Below are positions 33,201-48,200 of a stretch of 64,000 nucleotides of DNA, in pieces. The number at the start of each line of letters is the position of its first letter. Positions within the stretch are counted from its first letter, which is position 1. The position numbers and the translations under genes were made by a program. The DNA comes from Cloeon dipterum (Eukaryota; Arthropoda; Insecta; Ephemeroptera; Baetidae), in assembly GCF_949628265.1 (NCBI RefSeq), contig NC_088790.1, positions 7,754,545-7,818,544 on the forward strand, written 5' to 3'. The notes below the pieces were generated by a model that did no database searches, was not told the origin of the DNA, and saw only the letters and a list, made by a program, of their open reading frames with translations.

Positions 33201-36200
33201 TATCCAGACACGTAGTCCGGCTTGACGCACAACGGCTGCTCGCACTCGCAGCGAAACGAGTCCACGCCGTGCTGATAGCAGCGGGCGCCCGGCACGCACG
33301 GCTCTTCCTTGGCGCACGGGAAGTCCCAAACACAGTCGGGCAGGATGCCCAGCGTTACCTTCGCCTCTGGGATGCCGATCTTTTTGCCATCAATCTGAAA
33401 CAGGAGATGGGTTTCGTCTTGATGATTGCCGCCAAAAAGCGCCTTTGATATTTCTCCCAGGACGCCGTGCCGCGCGCGTAAACGCCCGACAAGAGGCGCT
33501 CGGGGAATACTACTTGCGTTTTGATTTCGCACGCTATCGCTCCCGCTCCCCTCGGCACGTGGGAAAGAGAATTTTATCTCCGCGCGAGATGATTTAATAA
33601 TTCATTTCTATCGCCTCGGGACTAAGTGAATTTTTTCCTCCACCCTCCTGGCTTATTTCAGCAGAATTTTTCATGCTGTCAAAATCTTTGAATACTTGAA
33701 GGTACTCCAGGACGTTTATTATAGAAAGTAAGCTCCAGGAAAATGAAAATACCTAAAAATAAATTAAAAACAGGAAAATCATGTTTGTGTTTTTTTACCG
33801 GATGTGAGAGGGAGTTAACAATCATGTTAACGCTACCCTGCTGAGGTGTTATTTCCATCAGAAAAAAAACCACAGATAAATTCCTGATTTAATCGTGTTT
33901 TTTGCGTTTTATGCAACCAGTGAAAAGTTGCCACTTAATATGTTTATAATTTAGTAACTGGCAATGGGCAAGCAAAATTTTCATTAACTTCCTGAAACGC
34001 CGCAAAAATTGGTGTTTGTTTGTGTATTTCTTTTTGTTCCGATTTAATATTTAAATTGTTAGACTCATTTACAGTTGATCTTCTGCTTTCCATCAGCATG
34101 AGAGCAAACACGCTAAATGAAAACTAGAATTTTGTATCATTTACTTAAATATTCCTGTTATTTGTTTTAAGCCCATCAAAATAAGTGTTTCTATTCAATC
34201 CCACTACTGTCAGTTGCTATTTTAAAATTTATTTTTGATTAATTGCATTACTATTCCGTTTAATTCTCCATGATGTGTTGATATTCTGAAAAGGCTGGAA
34301 ATGATTACTGACAAAAATCGCAAAAAAAAAAACTAGATGTCCAGTGTATTTTTAGCAAAAATTCGTTTTACTGCCAAATGCTATGAAAAAAATAGCTGTT
34401 AACATCAGAGGTTTAATCATGATCATTATAATTAGAAAGGTCTAATGTTTTGGTTGCGGTTTCCAATTTCAGTTCGACCTACATGCAGAGCTGTTTACAC
34501 AGTCAATTTCAAACAAAGTGAATTAACTCAATGATGCGGTGCTGATTACAAAGAAGTCTGATTGATTCGCCGCTGTCGGGCGGCGCGCAATCACGCAAAT
34601 TGCGAAAGTTTACGATTGGGACGCGGCGAGAGCAAAAGTGTGCGCAACTTAATATTCTAATTACAGCGCGCGGGGAGTGAGAAACAAACATTTAATTACC
34701 TCGATGTTCCTCATGCATCCCTTGAGACTCTCCTCGGCCGCCCTGAAGCTCTGAGCGAGCGCGCGGGCTCTTTTGTTGATTTCCACGCCGCCCAAGTAGA
34801 CGCTGTCCCCGAGATCCAAGTACTGCTTGCCGCTGAGGCTGAGCCGCATCGACGCCGTCTTGCCGTCGACGCTGATCTCCAAGTAAGTGGGGTTGAAGTG
34901 GATGACCACGCGGTGCCACCTGCCATCAGAGACGCTCGAGTCGCTGCGCAGCTCGGCCGGGCCGTCGCCTTTGTCCAGCAGCAGGCGCAATTTTCCGCCC
35001 TCCAGCTCGACGCCCATGTAATCGGAGCGCGAGGTGAGGCCCGTGTTGTACAGAATGATGCCCCGCTTCGAGCCGGTCTTTAGATCAAACTGCCACCTGC
35101 AATGCACAGGGTTTGAATATCGAGCCCGGCCAGGCAAGACACGATTTTAACAGTGACTGCCAGCCTGCGACTAATGAATCCATTGAATGGGAAACAATCG
35201 GCACCGCCATAAAGCCGGCCGGCCATTGAAAGCACCGTGTCAGCAGCATTGCGAAATAATAAAAAGCGGTGCGCAAAGGGACGAGTGCATTCAATTAAAA
35301 CGAACAGTATAAAAAGTCAATTTGTGAAATTTACACAGTAGATTAGATGGACAGTAATATTTTATATCGACGCCCGTTGGAGAGAGAGAATGGTTCGCTC
35401 GCTCACTCGCTCGCTGTTTTTCAGCACACAGCGCCGAGCGAACGCATCGGAGCAAAATGATTTTGCCGCTTTATTTGATCGGTTTCCTATATGAATCGAA
35501 TAGCTCGCTACATCAGATAATGGCGTTTGGTGTGTCATCACCGAAGATAAAAGAATCGGAGGAAAAAACTGCAGCAGCAGCGTGTCTGTCCAATCGGAAT
35601 TCCCGGCTCGCTCCTATGCTCTTACAATGCGGTGTGCAACTCGATTTAATACTATATATGGCGCGCGCCTCCCGCCCGCCAACCATTCTATACGGCAAAT
35701 TCATGCGTGAAACCGCACGCGATCATTCGATTAGCTCGACCGCGTTTAAAATCTGCAGCTTGGAATAATACAATTCCGTCCCGCCGGCGTAACTTTAATT
35801 TGTATTTTTCGCTGACATGAAACACGTCGACAGAGTGACGCGCGCGTTGTGACTTTTTGTGTGCGCTCTCTCGCGTAAATTTTGATGGGACGCGCGCGCT
35901 TACACACACATATATGAAAAAAGCGAGCCTACTTTTTAAACTCAATAACTAGGCTGCCACTCGGCGTGCGGGAGGGTGTCAACTTTTAAATTGCACCGAA
36001 AACACGACAGTTAAGAACAATATTTCACATTAAGGCAGCGTGCAACGACAAGTCGTCGGGGTGACAAACTTAAATATTAAAAATGGCTGCTCCGTGTATT
36101 TGAAATCAGCTAGGATGGACGGCACGTGAAAATTTAAAAATAAAAAATTAACTCGTACGCTCACGTGCTGGACAGCAACTAATTTGACCCCTTCATAGCT

Positions 36201-39200
36201 GTCAAAAAATCAAAGTTACAGAGAATTTTGCCTCGGAAGCCGTGGAAAATGACTGACTGCACTCATCGTCCGTAGCAGAGAACAAGTGACGAACTCTATG
36301 AATGTCACCAATCACCCTCTCCGCACCAGATTTTGTTTAATGTTTATTGTTCACGAATTACTAAAGTACAGTAAAAATAATATATCATCAATTAAAAAAC
36401 ATGAACAGTGAAGCATATTCATCCCCTGAATTGAAAGGAAAATTTTAAGAGAAAGAATTCAGCCCAGTCGTTGAGGAGAACAATTGACAAATTGTAACGT
36501 TGTAATTTCCCTAATTAGCTTTACATTTTGAGATTTGAGAACGTCTGAGAATCTTTTCTTCAGCTGTTTACCGATGTATTTATTTTAAAATATGTGTTTT
36601 CTCGCTAGTACAGTTCTCCCTTTCTTGCTTTGAAATCTTTTTATTTGATAGAAGCAAATTAATATTAAAGCGACGTAAAAAAAATTAAATCTCAAGATGA
36701 AGTGAGATATTTTCCCAAAATTTTACGACAAGGAAATTAAAAAGACTTAAAACTCTCTTGAGATGTTTAATATCATATTAATTTCATCAACCAAAAGATG
36801 TTAGCAAGAGCAAAATCTCTGAATGGGAATGCATATTGAAAAAATCAATTTCGGCCTGTTTTAAAGCCAACATCACGCAATAATTTTAGAAAAATTTGAA
36901 ACGTTCTTTTGTGTGTCACAAAATTAGACGATTGACTATATTTTTTAAAAGCTCCCGATTGTCTTGAGACGACTAATCAGTGTGAAACATGCAATTCTAA
37001 TTGTGAGTCATTTGTACCATACTTGCATAACTCATCGAAAACCATAAAAGTTGGCTAAATATCCGTGATTCTTTTAATTTTTAAGCGTCTCTGGCCATTT
37101 ATTGACTTTCAGACTCTAAAACGTTTTCTGCGAGAAAATGAAGCCTTTTTAATTAGACCCTTTCCCGGCGGGAATGCTATTTTCGTCTCAATAAAAACGT
37201 GTTTATTAGGCTACAAAAGATGCATAAAACTGTAAAAACCATCCCAATCGAATAAATTGCTCCATCAACCAGTCTGAAAATAAAAAAGTCAACAATTTTC
37301 CGAGAAAAATCGTTTTAATTTCACAGCCCTACAAATAAGTGTTATTTTGGTTTCGAAAATTAATTTTCTTACCTGGCGCCCGTTCGCGTGATGGAGTTGG
37401 GCAGCGCGACGAATGCACCCTCCTCGACGAAGCTGATGTCGCGCTCGTGGCCCGCGTTGAACTCTTCAGCGCACGACCACGTGACGCCGTGCACGTCGAC
37501 ATTGCCGACGCGTTCGCGCGCCCTCGCCAGCACGTTGATGTCGTTATACTGCACGTCGGCCATGCAGCCGCGCAAGTTGTCCAGGTGGCCGAGGAAGAGC
37601 TCTGAGAAGTCGCCCTGGCCGCCGACGAACAGCCCGTAGTGGATGTTTAGCTCGTAGAAGCGGCCTGGCAGCTCCTCCCTGCGCGCGATTGCATGAATAA
37701 AATATGCAATTGCCTGCATATTTCAGGCCGTGTAATGAGGCGAAATTATTTATTGCCGGCCGGCCGGCCAGCCAGCAGGAGCTGGCGGGCAGCCGGTGCT
37801 GAAGGTTAAAAATGTGTGCAAATTAATTTTATTCAGGCCCCTTTTTCATAATAGAGGCCATTTAGCGGCGTTGCCGGCGGGTCGCGATATTATTAACTTT
37901 GCCTTGGCTCGCTCCATCCACACGGCTGGAGGAACACCATTTTCCACTTTTTATTCATAACACATCCGCTCATATAAAGCAACTGCACAAGGAGAAAGAG
38001 AGAGAGAGAGAGTGCAGAGCGGGTAAAAGGGGACGCCGGCCACAGCGCCGCTGTGCTTTTGGGGTGAGACTGGCTCAGCGACTGTGTAAATTTATATTAA
38101 GAAGGACATTAAGCATGTTTGCAAACCTGGTCACGTGGATCATATCCACCTGGACGGTCATGTCGGCGTCTTTTCTTGTTATGAACACCTCGTGCCACGA
38201 CAAATCATCGAGCCGCAGCCCCTTCGCCAACTTAATTTCCGACTCGCCGGCTCCCAAGTTCACGTGCACCTATTCAATCCGAACTTCCATTACTTCTCGA
38301 AGCAGGGGAGGCGGCGGCGGAATAGATGACATAAATTTTTAATCAAAATTCTTTCCGCATAACTTTGTGTGTGTTCTGAGAAAGAGATCGTGCAATTTTT
38401 ATGAGTTCGCGATGATGGAGCGAAATTAAATTTCTCTTGATTAAACTTGCCATCCTTCGACTTTATTATTATTCCCAACATTTACTTTGTGCTGTGTGCG
38501 CAAAGATGCCTCGCTTATAGAAATAAACTGCGCGAATTATGCATATACGCTCACAAAGGGAGCAAAATTAAAGCATTTTTAATAACAAACGATCCCGTCG
38601 AAATTCAGAGCTCCGCGCGTCGATTTCGCGCACGATAGAGCTGGCGACCGCAACCGCACAATATCAACAAACAAATTTAGTACTTGCCAAATACTCGTTT
38701 CATGAAAATTCAAAACGCGCCCGAGATCAATATGGTGTGTACTGCAGTCGGCCGAGCGAAGCATTCATAGGCAAATTCTAGACGCAGCTGTTGCACAGGC
38801 TGCATACTTTACAACGTTCGGTTTTAATATACCGGATTCCTTAGCTCCACCGCAGCACGATGAAATAAAAAAATGTAATCAGTGCAAAAATGTGAATGCT
38901 ATCGGTCTTTCTCAGAATTAATCTCGCCGAAGGGTATGAAAGAATTTTGTCACACGATGATCAAAAGGAGCAAACGTTGTTGGAAAAACAGTGAACAAAA
39001 AAAAAACACCCACCTTTAATCTTCCAGACTCGAGCCGGACGAGGAAGTAGTCGGTTCGTCCCGCGGCTAAGAAGAGTAGGGCGTCCGGTCGCTTGGTCCT
39101 GAAGCGGAGCACCAGCTCGGTGGTGCTGCGCGAGTCCTGCAGAGGCACCGAAATGTAGCTGCTGCCGAAAAACGAGGCTGAAACACACGGCCAGAATTCG

Positions 39201-42200
39201 TCAACGCCATGCATTTTTCAGCGATAAAGGCGTCACAGCGACACAACAATAAATATAAAGCGGGCCCCTCGCTCAAACTGCCCCCAAATGAATTTAAGTT
39301 TAGAGCGCCCGCAAACAAAAACGCACAGACACGAATTCTTTTTAATGCCCTAAGCTCGGGGCTGGCCGGGTTGAATTTTTAGTCTGTTTTGCTAATATTT
39401 TGAGCCCTTTTTTATGCCTCATTTTGTCAACATGACCCAATTAAATATTTGTGCACGCAGACTCTGTTCCAGCGCGCAGTGGCAGCGGCGGCGGCGGTGG
39501 CGGTGGCAGCGCCCCGCTGGGTTCTTTATGCGCGGAAAAAGCAGTGTGGCGTTGCACACTTGGCAACACGACCGGCTTAGAGGCATGCGGAGACATAATT
39601 GGAATAATCTGACAACGAAAACGACATTTTGGCTACATTAAAAAAAGAAAGCAAGCAGCAAGACGCTGTAGGACGTAAAGCTTCATTCAGCACCGTCGCC
39701 GCCGCCAACAACGACACACGACGCTGCTCGTGCGCGCTGAAAAGAAAGAATCGAACGCTGCTAAATTTGAAATGCGCTAATCTTGGGCGATGCATCTGCA
39801 CTCGAAAGAGGCTGAATCATCAGTTTGCCAAAGAAGGTGCTCGAGGCTCTTAAACCCTCGCGACATGCTTTGTGACGAATATCACCCTCCGTCGAGCACC
39901 GAGTCGCGCGCCGCGCACCGCGTCTGCCTGCTATACATACATACCCTCTTGCTCTCCTTTCACTTCCTTAATTGGACATTGCTTGTGCAAGTGGGAACGA
40001 GCAAGAGGAGCGAGCGAGCGACAGAGACACACACACAGGCTAAATTTAATCACTTTAGTAGAAATAATCATGTCGTTATGTGTCACATAAGAAGTGTCTC
40101 GTCGCACTTTTATTCTTTGAGAAGAAAAATAGCAGAATGTGTTCCACGGGACGTTCCTATTTTATCAACTCGCCGGGGGAGCAGTCTGAAGCTGCCCTGA
40201 TTGTGCGCCTTTCGCAAATTAACGGCGACTTTGCAGCATTGACTTTTTGATCACAGTTGAAAGCAATAACGAACTTTTTCATGTGCCTAATGAAAACGGC
40301 AGTCGAGCGGACGAGTTCCTCGAAGAGACATTGGATTTTCATTTTAATCTTTAGCCCAGAATAGCAAGTTACTATTCAATAGGCTTTTAAAAAAGATAAT
40401 GAGGTTCTCCTTGAGCTTTTTTCGACACTGATAAGGCAGCGATTTACGGTTGAAAGGGGACAATCAATTCGTTCGAAGTGTTGCACGTCGTACCCATTTA
40501 AAATGCATCGATAATCAGCATATATGAGTTTTATCTAGCGTTAAAGCGTTGTATAACTCTGAAGTGATCTTGAATGGTGTTGTGTGTCGAACTTATTTAT
40601 CATTTTGTCGGTGTCATGCCTCTTTTTGTTAAGAAAACTCAATAAAAGCGAATTATCGTGCACGAATGCGCCCTCACACAGTTGCACTCAGCCGCGCGAT
40701 CAATTTATCTTCTCTTTCGCTTGGTGTTTGCCGTTGTTGTTGCTTGCCCCTTTTTCACCGACAAAGCGGATGAAAATAAAATTACTAACGCGCGACTCTT
40801 GGCTTGGGCACTAGATGCCACACATGCACACACAGCCATTACAGATATTAATCGTCCCCACCGGTTGATCCGGGTTAAACCTCCTTCTAGAATTGATGCG
40901 GACACTTCGCACTTGGACTGCACCGAGCGCTTTAAGATAAAAAAGTCGAGATTCGATTGGAAGGGCGTCTCGCGTTATATAAAGAGTGGGTATCGCTGCT
41001 CGAACTTTATTTGAATTTCTGCGTTAGCTGCCTTGACGATGTTGGGCGCAAAACAAGTGGGCGTTCTGGCGCTGCTCGCCGCGCTCGCGATCAATTCTTC
41101 GCATCAGCAAGGTGAGGAAATGCGGCGACGATATATACATTTTTTTCCTGAAATCGATCTGTTTTAATTGCCGCGGGGGCTTTCCCCGAATCCGCTTGCG
41201 CCTACGCTTAACTAAAACTCTCAGGAATTTCGGTCGATTGGCAATTTCGCTGAAGCACTGTTAAATAGAACTAACAGCATATCTTAGCAGTTTAATTTAA
41301 TAAGCTTGCCTTTAATGAAGTTCGGAAACCCCCGGTTTTTGTGAGCTTGAGTTAACTAAGAAAATATTATGTAACATTTTTTCTGGCGAACTTTTCTTCC
41401 AGAAATAGAATTATCGATTGCTATGGCCAAAAATAATTTTCTTAATTTGCCGCATAATGTAAAACACTGACGAAACAGGCTATTAAGCGTGCTTTATGTG
41501 CGCACCCACAAGTGCGGAGGAGCATGGCAAACACGGCTTGCGGCGGGGGAAATAGGGCATGTTGAGTGCTGCTGGGCATCCTTGTCCTGAGGACGGCCAT
41601 AAATTTCCGCGCGACAATAGTGGAAGGGAGAAATTTGGCAATCTGGAACGGTCGGCGATAATCTAAATTTCCTTGCCGGCGCGCGCGATCCGCCTCTCCA
41701 CGGTACATAAATCCGAAGGCAGCACGCCCCATGGATATGCTGGTTGCATAAATTTAATTAGCTGCCAGACGAATTCATCCCCGCGGATAACTGCGTGCTA
41801 TCGAGCGCGCCCTCTCGATATTTTCAAGAATCTGCGTCTGATTTACGAGGCAATATAATATTTTTCGTGCCGACGCTTTTTCTGCGCGCCGCTTTTATGA
41901 GTTCGGCTTGTTATTTGCCTTTGGCAACATACTATTCCCTGCAGCAGGCGCACTAGCATAAACTTGCTGCTGCTGCCGCCGCCACCGTCTCGCAGCTTCT
42001 GCAAAAGCAAGCGCGACAGTAAAGTGGCTGCACCTCTGGCACCCAAGATTATTATCTTATTCGCCGACAATCTGCTTCGGCACTTAACGACTTTGAGGCC
42101 CGCTGTTTTTATCGCTCAATCACGACGGAGCGAGCGAAAGAGAAGCGAGTTGCATCAATAATAATATATTTTATATCTGGCTGATGGCGAGCGCGCGCGC

Positions 42201-45200
42201 TGGCGAACAAGACGTGCCAATAAGGGTGGCGAATCCATTCGCACTTTGCTCCCCCTTTTGTTACGAATTGATTTCCACTTAGTTATCATCGGTCGCGGCC
42301 AATTAATCATCGAGTAATAATTCAAAATATTCCGACGGTCTCGCGCAAACCGCAGACAATCGATATGTTCTTGATTGCACGCGGAGGGGTTAATAAATGC
42401 TCATTTATCACATCGGAAAAAGGGGACCGCATGTTTTCTGCTCTGCTCGCCTGCTGGAGGGAGCAAAACGCGACTGTCAACACCAACTTTTGTTACCATG
42501 AAGAATAAAATGAACCAGACGACCGGCAAAACCATAAAATCGTTGAGTTTTTTTACAGGATGCGAGCCTTCCATTACGCGAACGAACAAGGGTGGCACCG
42601 TCTGCAAAGGAGCGCTCGTTTTCAGCGATGAGTTTGATACCCTCGACCTGGACACGTGGCAACACGAAATTACCCTGGCTGGTGGAGGAGTGAGTTTTTA
42701 TTTGATTGTTATGGTCTGTTACATGGCCGGTTCATAAAAATATACTGCGCGCAGATAAAAATATTCCCTAGAAATGTACTCTGAATCGCGCAATTGCTCT
42801 GCAATAACATTCATCGAATGCGGGTTTAACCCTCTCATAATTACATAAGACCTTTTGTTACTTTCCTTGTAGCGGTCTTTAACCCGACTTAAAAGATTAA
42901 CGCTTAACGCTTCCTCTTGCAGAACTGGGAATTCCAAATGTACTACAACAACAGGTCCAACAGCTACGTCAAAGACAGCAAATTGTTCATTAAGCCGGGC
43001 TTGACTTCTGACCAGTACGGAGAGGCGTTCCTGTCCTCAGGTGTGCTCAATCTGCACAACGGCAATCCCGCCGACCAGTGAGTATTCGAAATAATTGCGA
43101 ATTAGAGCCACCCCGGGCAGCCTTTCATCTTTCCCCTTTGTTCCCAAGCGGGCGGGCGAGCGCGCGCGCTTCCGACTAACAAGGTGCACGTCCTCGAATC
43201 GATATACGCGACGATAACCAAGAAGACGGCTTAATTTTTGCCACGGCACTCGAGAGAGCGGTGATGTGAACAACGCGATAAAAGACTTCTTGTTTTTTTA
43301 CTCCCAATTAAGTAACTTTTGAAAGAGGCGGTCATAATCAGCGCGGGCACGTATTCCACTCTAAAGAGGCCGAATTTTTACAGCACCGCTTTATTTTCAT
43401 GGGACCCTAAACTTTCCATGAAGTTCTCCCGCGTGTTTTGTTCTTACTTTCGCACACACACACACACACACACAAATGATTTCCCTCAAACAAAAGCAAT
43501 TAAATCATAAAAGACCGCAACTGGCAAAGCCAGAGAGCGCCATTCATGCCGGCCTGGCGAGTTCCTCCCGCATTGTGCCCATGCACAAATTTTCTAGCTT
43601 TTCCTTGTTGTTTCCAGATGCACCAACCCAGCGTTCTTTGGCTGCGAGCGGTCCGGCAACCCCAGCAACCTCCTCAACCCCATCAAATCAGCTAGGCTGC
43701 GCACGGCCAACTCTTTCACCTTCCAGTACGGACAGGTGGAGGTCCGAGCGAAAATGCCCGCTGGAGACTGGCTCTGGCCAGGTACGAGCGCAAAATTTAC
43801 GCCGCAACTGGGGCATTTATTTGATACTGCTGGCTTAATTTGCTCGGTCGCCTCTGGCGGCGGCAAGTCGAGCGGGTTGCGTTTCTACAATTAGCAGGCG
43901 CTTGTATTTACGACGAGACGAGAGGGAGTCGAGTGCGGGCATAAATCAATAAATTTCAGCCGCGTTCTACGGGATGAATGGGCTCGGGAGATTGGGTGTA
44001 ATTTCTGATGCCTACTAAAAAGCAAGTGATACACACTCACTCACAAACACACACAGGAGGAAAATGTGATTTGAACATGAGCCCGCGAGCGGATCATCGC
44101 TCGCCGTGTGCCCCGCCATAAAAACAGGAAAACACACACGCACAGGCGCATTACTCTGCATTTAAAGCATCAGTTTCCGCTTTTTCATCCCACTGTGAAT
44201 TTCGCTTTGATGTAATTTGATCGCAAAATTCTGCAGCTGCGTGGTTGCTGCCGGCCAAGAACGCCTACGGCACGTGGCCCGCGTCCGGCGAAATTGACAT
44301 CACCGAGTCCAGGGGCAACCTGAACCTGGTGCTGGACGGAAAGAACATCGGCACCGAGATGACAGGCGCCACTCTGCACTTTGGCCCCTACGTCGAGGCG
44401 AACGCGTACGAAACGGCGCACTTTGAGAAGAACACAGCGGCCGGACAGGGCTACGACAAGGATTTCCACAACTTCCAGCTGGAGTGGACCCCTGGTGAGT
44501 TGGGAGTCGAAAGGGCAGAATTGACTGACTGCACAATCCAATCGGCTTGCAGACTTCATTAGGTTCGGAGTCGACGGAGAAGAAATCGGCAGAATTGATC
44601 CCGGCCCAGGCGGATTCTGGGAGTACGGAGGATTTGCTGCCAACTTGCCCGGAGTCGAGAATCCCTGGAGGTTCGGCACAAAGATGGCTCCCTTTGACCA
44701 GCAGGTGATTACTTTAAACGACTAACTTCCAATTTAGACGGCCGCTGACGGGCGCCGAATTTATTTTGATTTTACGGCGGAGGGAGGCACACACACGGGA
44801 AAACACGGAGAGCCGTGCGTTAAGAAGATTTAGCGCAGGTGCGCGGAGCTCGTTTAAAGGGCCCGCCGCCGTCGCAGCACACAGATCGCATCTAGAAACA
44901 TTCCTCTGGATAATTAACTTTTCTCATTTTCGCCGATCCCCTCTTGTGTTTCAGTTCTTCATCGTGCTGAACGTTGCCACAGGCGGCGTCGCGTATTTCC
45001 CAGACACAGCCCAGAACCCAGGTGGAAAGCCTTGGGTGAACACCTCGCCCACGGTAATGATCGTCGTCGCGTATAATTTCGCAATAAAATCGAATTGTTC
45101 CAGGCGGCGGCCGACTTCTGGAACGGACGCGGCCAGTGGTTGCCCACCTGGAACCTGGATGTGAACGACGCAGAGTCTGCTGCCATGCAGATCGATTACG

Positions 45201-48200
45201 TCAAAGTCTGGGCGCTGTGAGAGAGAAACACCCGCACATATACACACACAGCACTCTAACACACACTTCCGCCAGCGGAAGACTGTAAAGCTCGTCTAAC
45301 AATAATAAATATTCCATTCATAAGCTGCTGGCGCTGTTTATTGATTTACGCTTTATCACCGATCATTAGCGTCGTCGTAAATAACGTAGCCGCGCGCTCG
45401 CGGTTAGCGGTACTGCTGGAAAATAATAATAAAAAAAGAGGGAAAGAGAAAAATGGACGGCTCTCGCGACGATTGATTTCTTCTCTCCCGATCCAAAGAA
45501 AAAGGGTGGCGGTCAGCACCTTCCGGAGGAGGATGTCGGCCGGCTCATAGATATGTATCGCACGCGACTCGACCGTAGACCGCGGTGGGTGTCCTAATAA
45601 ACCGACGACATCAGCGTAAAACACGGGCATAATTGCCGCTTTTCATGTGTTAAATCGGCCGTCGTTATGCGCGCGCGAGAGAGAGTGAGTCCAAAGTGGA
45701 TATTAAAGCGGCTGCTGTTGACTTTGTAATTTACTGTTAATTAGTTGGCTCGGAAACGATTTTCCAAGGAAAAAAGGAATATTATCAGCAGGCCGTCCAG
45801 CGGAGTAAAAAAGAGCCGCCGTAGCGCCGCCGCCGGTCGAAATAAACCAACATTAAACTGTTAAAAGACGCTGATTGAAAATACACGCCGCTCGTGATAT
45901 GCGTGCGCTATAAAAAGAAACAAGAGCGTTGCTTTCTGTTCAAGGGTGCTTTTTGTCGGTTCGAGGCGCACGTCATTTTCCCTGACGCCAGTTCATTTAC
46001 ACTGAGCAGATACATAAGTAACTCGATACCTGCCTATTCCCCTTGCACACAGCACGCCCTCTTGTTCTTCTTACATCTCGCGCAGTCCATGTGCCCGATG
46101 GAGAAATCTCGGCGGCTGCTGAGTGAGTGAAGAAAAAACGACGTGCGTGCGGCGAGGGGGCAACGAGAGCGCGACGCACCAATTTCTGCGCCCACGTGTA
46201 AAACAAACCCTTAACCGCATAATTCGAGGAGAGGAAGCGGTCGACTTAGATTTCGCGAATTTAAAATTGAATCTGCGCCGAAGCCGTCTGCGTGGAGTGC
46301 AAATGGAAAATAAATTTTACTCAGAACCGAGCGTGCCCGGCGCAGAGTCCATAAAAATATATACTATACACCGAGCCGAACTGCTCGGGAAGTCTGTGAA
46401 AAATGGAAATAGAGTGGATTTACTGCCCACACTATTTTTTACGATTTCTATATGATGAAATAAGCCTTTTTACCCTAGATATAGAGGTTCTGGAAATCTT
46501 GTAATACAGTTTTATACACGCCAACCAAGCAGCATAATGCAAACGGACGCGCTTATGCGGTCGGTTGGTCCTAGACTGAGCCTTGAGAGGCTGCCATGAA
46601 TTTAAATTCGGAGGGGAATTCGCTCCTCACGTTCCAATATAAAATGCTTGAAATTCCGAGAGCGCAGCGGCGGCGCTCGAAATTTTCCGGTTCACCGCAA
46701 AAGAACCAATTAAATATTTCGCTGGGAAAACTTTGAAGACCGAAACTTGTCCCTCTATTGTGCGGAAACCGCAAAAGATTGGCACAATTGAATCGTGGTT
46801 TACGGGGGAATCCCAGAGCGGCTTTAAGAAAATAAGAGAGTTTTACGAACACGAAATTAGCTCAACTCATCGTGAAAGCGAGCGTCTTAAGAGGCTCATC
46901 CCTGCCAAACGCAGCCCCTTAAGAACCTCTTCTGGAATAAGATCGGCCGATAGCTGGCGCGTCTTGCTGGCTTGAGGAAGTTTGTTTCCGATCCTATTTT
47001 GAGCCTGTTTTCTATTCACTTTTAAGAGCGAAAAGCGGGGCGTATGACACGATGAGCTAGACATTGGTCGTGCGCGATGTCTCATGCGTCTATTTTTAAA
47101 TTCACAACAAATTTCAACCGCCTTGTTACATTGCGCGCGCGGCAGGCAAAAGTGAGTGAGTTCGGCCGACCGGCGTTTGCTTTCGTCGAGGTTTATCAGG
47201 CATTCACACTCGGGGCGCGAAGTCGGATCGATTTTTCACTTCCAAAGGGTCCTCGCGCTACCCTTTCAGAGCAAGAGGATTTGGGCGGCAGCGATTCTCC
47301 GGCACTAATGGAAATTGTCTGTACGATGTTTTGTGCAATAACAATAAGAAGAATAAAAAAACAGGCTCGTCCGCTTGACTTATTCAGAGGCCGCAACAAC
47401 AGACGCGCGCCGCACACACAAGATGCTGCGTGCTGGAACGCATCCAGTTTCAGCAGCAAGCATGTTTAAGTGGCCGAAATTTTACTCTAATATACGAGAA
47501 ATAAGTGCCTCCGCTGATCCCGCGTCGTGCGGCGCATGTCATCGGAAAACTCGCACACGAAATTGAGATTTCCAGCGGTTTTTCGGGCCCGTGTGTGGGC
47601 AGGCCATATGTTTACATGCAGCAAAGCATGCTTTTGCTCTTGCGGCGGGCAACACTAACAACACAAATAGCTGCAATAATGGAGTGCTTGAGTGGAGGAG
47701 AACCCCGGCTCTCTCTGATGGCGTCACTTTGCGAGACGAGCAGGAGCAGACCGACGACGGCTGTCCTTTTTATTACATTTTTTTGAGTGCACCAAACGCC
47801 ACCACACACGCGCGCACGCCCGCCCGCCCGCCCGACCGTCCGACCAACCGACCGGCCGCCCCTGCTGTTTTATTTCAGCCAATTTATTAGATCGATTTAT
47901 ATGAATCAACACAGACACACACATAGTACACATATAATGCTTTCGACCCGATGCCAAACTTGTACCCAAAACCTATTGTCGTTTATGTGGCCCAGTGCGG
48001 GAGAGCCATTCCATCGATTTGCAGGGCTCATTGTTAAAAAATTCCAGCGGCACCATTGGCACGGGGTCGGAGGCCATCGAGTCAGTCGCGCGCGAAGCAT
48101 TATAAGCAGGTAAATGCTCTTTTTGCCCCGTTTTTGCCATTTCGACGGTCGGAATTATTATAATCGAAAATTCCAGCGCGCGGCGGCGACGGCGGCGAAA

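Noticed and set aside
32906..33448. A 180-codon plus-strand open frame
   Set aside because: It is antisense to the kon exon that encodes the EGF-like module and first CSPG repeat.
41467..41480. CTGACGAAAC, resembling a hammerhead core
   Set aside because: There is no stem II between CUGA-type core and GAAAC, and the flanks do not pair.
47724..48113. Pro/Thr/Arg-rich open frames on both strands
   Set aside because: They arise from a degenerate CCGCCCG/CCGACCG tandem repeat. No splice sites or family similarity were seen.
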